Of a stretch of 64,000 nucleotides of DNA, positions 34,978 to 45,139 are shown in pieces. The notes below the pieces were generated by a model, which was not told where the DNA came from, ran no database searches, and saw only the letters and a program-made list of their open reading frames with translations. Position 1 is the first letter of the stretch, and each line of letters starts with the position of its first letter. Both the position numbers and the translations under genes were made by a program. This DNA is from Ciona savignyi. Taxonomy: Eukaryota; Chordata; Ascidiacea; Phlebobranchia; Cionidae. The stretch spans positions 847,371 through 911,370 of the forward strand of contig CH001992.1 in NCBI GenBank assembly GCA_000149265.1, given 5' to 3'.

Positions 34978-37900
34978 CCTGGGACTAAAGCTTCTTAAAT
35001 ATCGGGGTGATGTTCTAGTTGGTGCTATACCGTATAGGTATTTATATGCTATACCGTATAGGTTTCTATTTATAGCGTAAATAGCAAATCAGTACAATTA
35101 AATCTATGTAAACAAGCAAAATGTTGCAATATGCTTATCTTGTGAAATAAGGTTAAATAAATAGTTGGCAGATTTGTGTAACATACACTCCATTGTACAA
35201 ACGTTACCATGTACGTGACAAATCGCAGACTGTTATTCTCGTATTACCTAGCGTTTAAAATTAAATTGCAAATAAATTTTGTCGCAGTGTTGCAGCAATA
35301 ATAATCGCGCTGTGAACCACTTTGAGGTCATACTTGTTTTGATGATAGTCCAAATCAATTAGACTGTTCTTATATGTTTGTAATGATGTTGAAACATTGA
35401 CATGCGTGGCGTAAGTGACAACCCAATTTTAAAGTCGAAAACCGTGGTCGACACTTAAACTGGTTTTAATTTTCCGCATTATTGATAGAAAACCAGTAAC
35501 GAAGATCCTAATCGACACATATCTAAAACATCTGTCAAATATGTTTTAATAAGATTGGCTCAAATTTAAGCAATGTAAAAGATTGATTATGTCTATGTCT
35601 GTCATGAACTTTCGCAATAGCAATACGCAACTTTCCCACCTTTTTTAAAGTGATTCCAAGAGGTTAGGCCTATAGGCAAAACCACAAATCATGTTAAATA
35701 AGAAGAATAATTATCCTTGAGGTATTATTTAGGTAATAAACGAAAATAACGACCGATGGTAAATTTATGGCTAGTGGTGTAAATTATATTTGCTCAATTA
35801 ATGTACATAACGCCATGGGTCGTATGACCTTTTAGATTACACCAATATTTACTTAGTATGTGTAATCCAAAAAAAGTCATAAGACACACAAACCTATATA
35901 ATGGGATGTGCATAAAATAGAGTTTTACAAAGGTTAGCATCCAAGGAATATATCATTCAAGTTAAGTTTACGAGGAGCTTACTCATAAAAGTAAATTGGG
36001 ACACTAGCTTCGTTAAGCCGTAAATATTTTAATGCTAACTTACATCATTACAGATTAAAGTGTAGAAAAAGTAAAAAGAAATAACCAGGAAACGATTAAT
36101 AAACCAAAAACAGTTGATTTTGAAAACCAAGGTTTTTGCATAGAATGAACAAACATCGGTCACTTGAAAACATCTGTCCAAAAGAACCTGGATAAATAAG
36201 AAAATTACAAATAAAGCCACAACTACAAGCAACTTTTAAAAAACGGGCGTTTTATGAGGTTTGTACAGTTGCGTGGGTTGTTGTTATTGAATTTATAATT
36301 TATTTACAGAGAAATTGAATTAATCTTTTGTAGATTTTTTAAATTTATTCCATTTTTGCAGCTGTACTTCTGAATTGAAATTTGAATTTGAGACACCGAC
36401 ATAAGATGGCTATCCCCCACAGGTATAATATAATGTTATTTTGATTACTAGTTATAATTCCTGCAGTTGTTCGGCCATTGTGTAATATTAATTTAACCCA
36501 CCAGTGTTTAATACGAATTTAATTTTGTTTTTTTAAACTTGTTGTGGCCACCTTGGCCGTCTCAAATAGCACTACTTCTATGCATACGTGAGCCATTAAT
36601 AGAGTGACGATCATAATAACGCAGTGACAAAAAAAATAAAAACTCCCCATCAAAGGTATGGAAACTAATTACAACCCAGAACTAACCCGAATTTTAACCC
36701 CATTCGTAAAACTTACGATAGAGTCATAATCTTCATTTTAGTAAAGTATACTATTCCTTTTCTATATTTCCCTTTCCCTCATTTTAGTTTGTGGCCGATA
36801 CTTATATTAAACTATGCGATTTTTCCTATTTTAGACAATGAATGTCGAAGCACTTAAGGTTACAACAGTCTTTTGCCTGTGTCTCAACCGTAGACAAACA
36901 CTGATCACCTTCATTTACGCATTTTACCTAAATATGTTAATTACCGATAGTACCACTGGATGGAGAACACGGGGAAACACCGAGACTGTAAACGACAAAT
37001 GTTTGATCTGTGCAGGAAGCAACGTTCGAGCTGGTGACGAACCTTGCTTGTTTTGCTTTTTCTGGGTTTTAAGAATCCTTCGTAAATTGAATACTCAGCC
37101 AAACAAACACGACTTGCCCCAGCGGATGGATTCTTCAACTGAAGTTTTCGTCGAAGAAAACAGCATTGATAAGCTAACCGTATCAGAAGAACTGTAAACT
37201 TACAAGATCACTGTTTCTTTGTATTTATCGCAGTATTAGTACTTCTTATTGTTCTTTAAACATCACGGAGTTCAAAATTTCTTCCATTAGTATTATTTTT
37301 ATTATTATGTTTGATTATCTATCGAGTTGCCAAGTTAAAATACACGAATAAACTGTTTGTTTTATACCTTTAAATACTTTGTGAACAAACTTTGTGTTGT
37401 TTGTTTAAGATTTTTGTTCATTTTTTGCATGCGTTTACAACATACTGATATAAATGTTAATCATTTTGACAATATTGGTTTAATGACTTTGCTTAAATAT
37501 GACCTTATACATGAGATATTTTGTTTTAAGCTTACAACAATTTGAGGTGCTTTTATTTTATGTCGAAGAGTATAGTTGTAAATAAATTATTTAATTCACA
37601 GTATACTTGCTTACCACAAAGTACCCTATAGAATTGTATACATTTGAGGCAATTCATCAGGCAAATATACAGTATAACATCTCAGTAAACCCTTAAATGA
37701 CTGATTATACGCGCAACGATTGTAGTTAAAAATATGCTTGTCTAAACAAATCAGCAAAATAAAAATATTTATAATAAGAAAAGATTGCGGGGTTAAATGA
37801 AAAGTAGAATTGCATTTATTATTATGTACAGACGTTTGTATAGAGATTGTCTAGGGAATTCCCCCAAAGTTTGTCTAGGGAATTCCCCTAGTCAGAACCC

Positions 37901-38279
37901 TAATTTAGCGGTTATGACATTCCATGTCATATTAGCTAGCATATTTGATAGTTTATTTTGGTCTGGTCGAAATCTCCTAGGAGGTTCTTTAAAAAAGAAC
38001 AAAATAAACAAAACAAATCTCCTAGAAAATTCTTCAAAGAAGTACAAACAAACGGAATGAAATCACAATGTGTCTCCTTCGAAATCAAAAATACCTCATA
38101 AATATATCGAAAATTGTTTGCGTTACCATTACAGTTGTAAACTTAAAATAATACAGTCTGCCTAATTCAACACTAGACATGGAGAAATATTGTACTTTAC
38201 TGGATTAATATACCACTTGCACTTTGCAATGGAAAATCAAATATAGAGATTAAAATAGAACCTAATGGGACTAACCCCC
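34978..38279 (+). repeat. Tandem repeat unit B (about 3.3 kb)
   Basis: Second direct repeat, colinear with unit A: start block, conserved block (about 36100-36260), gene copy B, GGGAATTCCCCC block (about 37855). It has its own small tandem duplication of TGCTATACCGTATAGGT near 35022-35062. Confidence 0.8.
36406..37197 (+). CDS. Small Cys-pair protein, copy B (unrecognised family)
   Basis: Coding exons 36406-36422 and 36951-37197, 87 residues, same exon phases as copy A. First residues MAIPH, then the same CLIC...CLFC region with Gly-to-Asp just before EPCLFC, and ILRKL in place of VLRKL. The tail carries NKHDLPQRMDSSTEV. The TTTTTGCAG acceptor 45 bp before the ATG is conserved (exon from 36362). 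The frame of exon 2 is also open upstream to an ATG at 36838, but that extension is not shared with copies A and C and the CCGATAG acceptor is, so I prefer the spliced form. It differs from copy C at about 6 of 247 bases in exon 2. Function unknown. Confidence 0.7.
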
Positions 38280-39594
38280 CTATACGGGACCAAAGCTTCT
38301 TAGATATCGGGGTGATGTACTAGTTGGTGCTATACCGTAGGTTAGTGTTTCTATTTATAGCGTAAATAGAAAATCATTACGGTAAGATATATGTAAACAA
38401 GCAATATGTTGCGATATTAAACGTTACCATGTACGTGACAAAATCGCAGACTGTTATTATTGTAGTACCTTGCATTTAAAAATAAAATTGTAAATTGTGT
38501 TGCAGCAACAATAAGCGCGCTGTGAACCACTTTGAGGTCATACTTGTTTTGATGCTAGTCCAAATCATGCCAACAAGACCATTTTTATGATTGTAATGAT
38601 GTTGAAACATTGACATGCGTGGTATAAGTAAGTAACAGCCATTTTTAAAGTCGAAAACCGTGGTCGACACTAAAACAGGTTTCGATTTTCCGCATTATTG
38701 ATATAAAGTCAGCAACGAAGATCCTAACAGAGACACATATCTAAAACACCTGTCAAATATTTTTTAAAAAGATTGGTACGTTTAAACAATGTAAAGGATT
38801 ATGTCTTCAACTTTCCCACATTTTGTGATTTCCAAAAGGTTATTATTAAAATGATAAACGAAAAATACGACTGATGATAAATTTATGACTATATAAGTGG
38901 TGTAAAATATTTGTTGAAGTTAAGCGCATAACGGCATGGGTAGGATATGATGTTCATGTAAGAGCCACGATTCCTATCCATGTGAGAACCACGGGTCTTA
39001 TTACCTTACTAGATTACACCAATATTTACTTAACATGTGCAATCAAATAAGGTCATAAGACGCACACCAGTATAATGAAATGTGTGAGTCATGGTGCAAT
39101 ATAAAGCGGTATATAAAGGTTAGCCTTTAAGAAATATATTATTTAAGTTGAGTTTACGAGAAGCTAACTCCTAATAGTGATATTGGACACTAACTTCGTT
39201 AGGCCGTAAATATTTAATGCTTACTTACATCATTACAGATTTTTATTAAAAAAATAAAAATTAATACTCCGAAACGATTATTAAGCCAAAAAGAGTTGAT
39301 TTTGAAAACCAAGGTTTTTGCATAGAATGAACAAACATCGGTCACTTGGAAACATATGTCCGAAAGAACCTGGATAATTTGGAAACTTGCACATTAGGCC
39401 CAAACTACAAGCAACTTTAAAGAAAGCGGACGTTTTATGAGGTCTGTACAGTTGTGTGTGTTGCTGTCGCAATTTTTTTTATATTTATTTATAGAGAAAT
39501 AAAATAATCTTCTGTAGAGTTTCTTAATATTTTATTTTATTTTTGCAGTTGTACTTCTGTGTTCAGATTTAAGTTTGAGACACCGACATATAAG

Positions 39595-40313
39595 ATGGCT
39601 ATCCCACACAGGTATAATATAATGTTATTTTAATTACTAGTTATGAATCCACAGTTTAGGCCATTGTGTCATATAAATTTAACCTATAAGTATCAACTAG
39701 AAATTTAAATTTGTTTTATTAAACTTATATGGGTGGAATGTTGTGGCCATCTTCAACCATAACTGTCACTGCCATGTCTATGGGTGGGTCAATAATAAAG
39801 AGACGATAATTATAAAGCAAGGGACAAACTAATGAAAACTGCTTATTAAAAGTATAAAAATCGAATTTTAACACTGCCCCATTTACTTATCTCAACCACA
39901 GAAATAACCTTAATTTTAACCACAGCCTTAAAACTAACCGTAAAGTCCTAAACTTTATTTTAGTTTAAAATATTCCCCAATATCCTCCATTCTCTATATT
40001 TCCCTCTCTTTCCTCCTTGTAGTTTCCCCCGATACTTACATTGAACTATGCGAATATTTCCGATAGTACCACTGGATGGAGAACACGGGGAAACACCGAG
40101 ACTGTAAACGACAAATGTTTGATCTGCGCAGGAAGCAACGTTCGAGCTGGTGGCGAACCTTGCTTGTTCTGCTTTTTCTGGGTTTTAAGAATCCTTCGTA
40201 AATTGAATACTCAGCCAAACAAACACGACTTGCCTAAGCGGATGGATTCTTCAACTGAAGTTTTCGTCGAAGAAATCAGCATTGATAAGCTAACCGTATC
40301 AGAAGAACTGTAA
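39595..40313 (+). CDS. Small Cys-pair protein, copy C (unrecognised family)
   Basis: Coding exons 39595-39611 and 40067-40313, 87 residues, phases as in copies A and B. Sequence starts MAIPH and keeps CLIC...CLFC and FFWVLRILRKL. Tail changes against copy B are Q-to-K (LPKRMD) and N-to-I (VEEISIDKL). The leader acceptor TTTTTGCAG (exon from 39549) lies 46 bp before the ATG. The intron is 455 bp, shorter than in A (561) and B (528). All three copies keep intact frames, start, stop and splice sites. Possibly a tunicate-restricted gene; no function can be given. Confidence 0.7.
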
Positions 40314-40336
40314 ACTTGCAAGATCATTTATCGCTG

Positions 40337-40668
40337 TGTTGGTCTTCAAATGTATCGTCGTCATCACTGTATATATTTATAATCAATGTCACGAGGGAAT
40401 AAGATCGTTATTGTATTCCCTTTTTGTCATAGTATAAAACGCTCGTTTTTACCGCTTGCTCATTTTCTGGAGTTAATTGGCCCGTTGCTAAATTTAGTTA
40501 GTATGGGTGTTGAGATGTATATGACGTATTTTGGCTCCTGTTCAGTCACAATTTGGTAAATATTGTTTTCATTTCTCTATTGCGTAATTTGTAATCATTT
40601 AATTGTAAAAATATTTTTCCATAAAAAACCGAAGACAAGTGTTAGGAGCACCTACTCGGCAAGTTACA
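40337..40668. mobile_element. Possible solo LTR (fossil), low confidence
   Basis: An insert of 332 bp found only in unit C. It begins TGTTGG, ends TTACA and has a TATAAAA motif inside, all as in a retroelement LTR. No clear target duplication was found at its ends, so the family is undetermined. It postdates the split of unit C from units A and B. Confidence 0.35.
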
Positions 40669-41294
40669 TTAGTATTTCTTATTGTTCTATAAATGTACAA
40701 TTTAATGACGTGTTGTGTTGATAGTTTTACTACATTACCTTTTAAACCTCGACGAAATTTAAAATGGTTTCTATTTGTGTTACCTTTATTAATATTTTTT
40801 TTATTATCTATCGCATTCGCTAACTATTGCCCGACCCCGAACAATTGCTGATTTATGAACAAATTTTATATATTTAGCACTTGTTATTATTTTTTATTGT
40901 TTGTATGAGTTTACAACACATTGGTGTGTATGTATATAGATGTTTCCTTTATTAGGCTTAGAACACTCTGAGCTGCTTTTTATTTTATATCGGACAGCAT
41001 AATGACAAATAAAATATTATATGTATGGTTTAGTAAGTCGGTTTGCTATACCGATGGTTGCAAAAGCAAAACTAGTCGCAAGTCAAATATTTATAATTAG
41101 AAAAGTTTGCAGAATGAAAATTTAAATTGTATTTATTATAAAGTACAGATGAAGTTTGTCTAAGAGATTGCCCCAGGGTCCAATCCCAATTTTCGGGGTA
41201 TAAAATATCAAGGTCAACTGTCATATCTGAAAAAAATATTCCGATTTGTAAATTCATTTTACTGATTTCGGACGGACAAGCCGTGTAACTGTCG

Positions 41295-41650
41295 TCTCAC
41301 TTTGACATCTACTGATTTGACGATTAATTTTATATGTCTGTAATAATGGCGAAACATTGACCTGTGTGACGTAAGTGACAGCCACTTTTATAGTCGAAAA
41401 CCTGGTACATTAGATAGGTGGGGGAAAATGTTTTTGTTCAATTAGAGAAGCGATATAGCGAACACGCGCTATGCAGTTCAGGGACTGTATTGAAAGAACG
41501 AAAGAGAGCGAAGGAGGACGAGACTTGAACTTATATACGAAGGGTAAATCACTCATGCATACAATGGTAGTGACGTATTGAGTCTGCACCTAACGCTATG
41601 GGTGTTATAACATCAGTAGATTGCACCAATATTTGTTTTCTTTGTATTAT
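41295..41650 (+). repeat. Fourth, gene-less remnant of the tandem unit
   Basis: Right after unit C the sequence returns to the early part of the unit: GAAACATTGACCTGTGTGAC with GTAAGTGACAGCCACTTTTA and GTCGAAAACC, then later ATTGCACCAATATTTG. A foreign stretch lies between about 41413 and 41570. No copy of the small gene follows, so the array ends in a truncated fourth unit. Confidence 0.6.
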
Positions 41651-41825
41651 GTATATATTGAGTTATGTCAATTATAGAGCATATATAAAACAATAAAGCA
41701 ATTGTTTAGACAAGCATGATATAAAAATATGACATAGGCGTAGAAATGGTAATAATTGTTCATCCATTTCAGCCATACCCAATTCTAAGTGATTTCTTTT
41801 CTTTTAATTTATTTATTACCGATCT

Positions 41826-41930
41826 AAGGTTCGAAACCAGGATGAGCTCGTCCCCAAGACCGTTTTTAATATAGTTGGTATATGTATCGGTCGCGTTAAC
41901 CATTCGGCCACACGACCGTACCCCAATTCT
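41826..41930 (-). repeat. tRNA-like repeat, third family
   Basis: On the minus strand: ACGGTCGTGTGGCCGAATGG, then TTAACGCGACCGATACATAT, and about 50 bases later GGTTTCGAACC, resembling A and B boxes of a type II tRNA. The acceptor arms do not pair, so it is a tRNA-derived repeat, with relatives near 29868 and 30255. Confidence 0.62.
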
Positions 41931-41970
41931 ACGTGATGTTCCCACGGGTTAGTCTGATTGATAAGTGCGC

Positions 41971-42220
41971 CAACTTTTAACCTATTGCAGATTCTAACAG
42001 GGTCACAAGCTCTCGGTTGTGTCCTTTAACTGTCCTTTAATTTAATTAACTGAACTGAGCGTATATTTTTGGGTTCTACTAAATTAAAGGAACGTCTTAT
42101 ACTCATATACACAACAAACTGAAATAGCTCAGGTCGCGAGGCAATCTGGCGGTTGCCCGTCTGTTAACCCACCTGGATTTCCCATTCACGGGTATAAACA
42201 TGAATATTATAATCCCATAT
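41971..42220 (+). repeat. Degraded SINE
   Basis: Contains CTCGGTTGTGTCC, GGGTTCTACTAAATTAAAGG, GGTTGCCCGTCTGTTAACCC and the GGTATAAACATGAATAT tail of the common SINE. Head decayed. Confidence 0.72.
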
Positions 42221-43271
42221 CATATCATTAAGAATTATATTTGTTTGATTTTTTCGGCATGTAAGATTTGAGGACAACATTAAAATGAGAAAGGGTGGGA
42301 GAAAGAGAAGGAGAGTAATTGCTCAGAAAATGAAACCATGAAAACTATAATTCTAACCATGCTGCAAACGCTTATTTTAATCCATGAACTAACTCTAATT
42401 AGAGCACCAACCCTCACCCCAACGTCGTAATATTTTCTCGTGTGTTTTCAACCTTTCAGTTCGGGGGTTGACAATGTTAAAGCAAGCGTATCAAATTTTT
42501 TTCGACTTTATAGGTTACAACAATTTGCGGTTCTCGTAAACAATATGTTTATTTTGCGCTCCGTCGTGGATCTGGTTCGATAGATTTATTGTTGAAGTTA
42601 TAATTCCACAACGTTTTATTCTGAAATTTGTTTTTGTGCAAGAACAAGCGAAGCCACTGCAAAGTATTGGGTTATATGTGTTACATACTCTTATTTAACG
42701 TTTGTGTAGTATATTTCAGTAAGAGATGACGGTGGTCATTATTGCATTTATCGCAGGACGCGGTTAACTAAACTAAACCAATGAATAAATGTTAAGAAAA
42801 AACATTCATCTTTTCGCAGAAAATCAAATGCAGTTTCTTGAAAAAAAATATTCATAGTCGGAAGCCAACTAAATTTAAAATATCCTATTCTAATTGTGAC
42901 GATTAAAGGTAAAGGGGTATTTTAATAATGAGTGGTGACTAGCTGTAACAGCAAACTGCTGTTAGTTTCTAGAGATTCATGCTGTTTAAACAGGTCGTTT
43001 AAAAACGATAGATAAAAACAAGTTCTGCTTGACATAGTTCCAAATGGCACGAGAGAAAAAAATCTGGAACAAATACAAAGTGTATCGTCTATTCTTACCA
43101 TAGTAGGCTTATGTTTCAAGTGACGCCCAAGTCTTTGTTTGTATATTCTTTTCACTGACTTCTTTGTCCAGAGTTGTAGTATCAGACGAATACAGTTTGT
43201 ATTGCTCCTAATGTGTCATTGTATCCTGCACAGGGTGGATAGGACGGCAATAACAACATTACGTTACAATT
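42221..43271. other. Intergenic, upstream of the CRD gene
   Basis: No gene recognised. A leader or signal-peptide exon of the CRD gene could lie here but none is convincing. Confidence 0.35.
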
Positions 43272-44556
43272 ATGAAGTTTTTCTGCATATTATTCATTAT
43301 ATTTTCAGTGCTGTGTTGCCGGGTGATTCAAAATGTCGAAAAATTAAAAGTCGAATGTGCAAAGCAATACTAAGTAAGTATTTTCTTTAATGTTATTTTT
43401 CCACAGTCCAAATGTGAGTTAAATATTTTTTTATTTTGCATATATTAAGTTCATTTTCTTTTCCAGAGTCTAAATTTTCACTCCCCAACCTGTTCGGTCA
43501 TCGAACCCGCTCGGAGGCAAATTTAGAAATAAACCAATATCACCCGCTGGTCAAGGTAAACTTACTTTTTGCATAAGCTATAATAAAACAAGCTTTATTT
43601 TAAAACTACTTCCAAAAATTATGGTTTGTTTAGCAATATACAGTGCTATTATCCTGAATTTCTTTCGTCTCCATTAAAGTTTATATTTCAGATTGGTTGT
43701 TCACCATATCTTCGACCGTTTCTGTGCAGCGTATATTTTGCTCCTTGCAATCACAGAGGACCAAAACTACCTTGTCGATCTCTGTGTGAAGGGGCCAAGA
43801 CGGGATGCATAAGTGTGATGGCAAAGTAAGAATTGCTATATATTGGCCTCCGACAGCATACCTAGACGAAATCATCTGAACCTAGTGTTTTCAATTGTAG
43901 CCTAGTATTAAAACAGTAAATACGATTTAGTCCTATATAAAACACTTTGATAGCTTCGGTTACCCAATCTGGACACGAGACAGTCTGACAATTGTCTCTG
44001 TAATAGGCTAACGCTTCTTAAGTTTTACGATTCATAGGATAAACATGATTTTTACGGAAAACGGCTTAATATTACGCAAAACGGCATTTGTGATTTAGGT
44101 CTAGGGCTACTGATGTCTAAATGTTAATATATATATATGCGTAGCCTATTTTGTACTACGTCATACGATAGACAATGGCTATGTTTACGACCTATCGTAC
44201 TGTCATAGGATAAGTTACGTGTTGTTCAGATTAAAATTGCTCTTAAGCAACGCCATTAGCGGTCTTTGCTGGAACCCAGTAAAACTAGTATATACGGTTA
44301 TATTCCGTGCAGCCCAAGAGTCGGCACCGTGATATGCTATAAGTGAGTTTACTTACTCCTACTTCACATTAGAATTATATTAAGGACACGCGTAAGAGCA
44401 ATAATAGTCATAGCAATAGAACACATTTCTTTCCCTAGGTTTGGGTTTCAATGGCCAATATCGCTAGCATGCAGCAGATTTCCGGTACAAAATTCAACAT
44501 CTCACTGTATCCAACCAGAAACCTTCGGTCTTCATCAAATAAAAGATACTTCATGA
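43272..44556 (+). CDS. Stand-alone Frizzled-type CRD protein (sFRP-like), N-terminus unresolved
   Basis: Exons: up to 43373, then 43467-43555, 43692-43825, 44439-44556. From the first cysteine the domain is about 126 residues with all ten cysteines of a Frizzled cysteine-rich domain: CRKIKSRMC (spacing as in CEPITIPMC), LPNLFGHRTRSEA, HPLVKIGC, FLCSVYFAPC, LPCRSLCEGAKTGC, FGFQWPISLAC, HC. This domain binds WNTs, acting outside the cell. The frame stops soon after the last cysteine and AATAAA follows at 44687, so no NTR domain or membrane helices. The N-terminus is odd: ATG at 43272 opens a perfect signal-peptide-like MKFFCILFIIFSVLCC, but in a frame one base off from the domain. Alternatively, exon 2 of a longer gene starts at 43309 after ATATTTTCAG. 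Domain call is sure; the start is not. Confidence 0.8.
43918..44060 (+). repeat. SINE 3' half in CRD gene intron
   Basis: Matches from the AGCTTCGGTTACCC part to GGATAAACATGATT, without head or complete tail. Lies in the last intron of the CRD gene. Confidence 0.62.
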
Positions 44557-44686
44557 ATTTTCTGCCAACTGTGGATTGTTTTAAACTTTGTCAGACATGA
44601 TATGAAAGCTACAGATTTAACTGCAGTAGCATATACGCTTATACATAATTGGTGTATTTTAAGTTGTCCCTTGTGTGAAAAAAAAT

Positions 44687-44692
44687 AATAAA
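44687..44692 (+). terminator. Poly(A) signal of the CRD gene
   Basis: AATAAA, 131 bp after the CRD gene stop codon; the only canonical signal there. Confidence 0.6.
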
Positions 44693-45139
44693 CAGTTTTA
44701 TGCATGAGTGGTAACAGCTGAGTTTAAAGCCACGCGTCCCAAACAAAATCGAGTTTGATTCAAGTTTAGTTTATTTAAATTTATCTATCGTATAATCGAT
44801 TACAATGTAGTCTAGGTCTGTGTTACTAAAATTTTGCGTTGTGAATTGTTAAAAATGAAGATTTTTACAGACTGGTAACGTAATAATGTCATAAACACAC
44901 CTGTGACGTACTGTAATAAACTTGCGAATGATTTAGTAAGCATCTGAATAAATCCTATTTTAACGGACCACCACAAAATTACCGACAGTTAAGAACAACA
45001 TGCTGTAACAAAAGATAAAATTATAAAAATTGCAGAAATTTATACATACCCATAAACCCCATATCCTTATTTTACATATCATCAATTAAACTGTTTTAAT
45101 TTAATCTGTTCTTTCTTAGTGTTATCCCGGGTATAAGTC

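Larger units (their letters stand above)
38280..41290 (+). repeat. Tandem repeat unit C (about 3.0 kb)
   Basis: Third direct repeat: start block at 38282, conserved block (about 39285-39450), gene copy C, and a 3' part that matches unit A around CCCGACCCCGAACAATTG. It holds an extra insert of about 330 bp at 40337-40668 that units A and B lack. Confidence 0.78.

Noticed and set aside
36838-36950. N-terminal extension of small gene copy B from ATG at 36838
   Set aside because: Not present in copies A or C, whereas the 17-nt exon and CCGATAG acceptor are shared by all three.
41826-41930. tRNA gene (Leu/Ser-like) on the minus strand
   Set aside because: A and B box-like motifs exist but acceptor and anticodon stems do not pair, and the sequence recurs as a repeat.
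43139-43271. Upstream open frame continuous with the CRD
   Set aside because: Starts at TTG, contains no convincing signal peptide, and crosses a good acceptor at 43308; likely intron.
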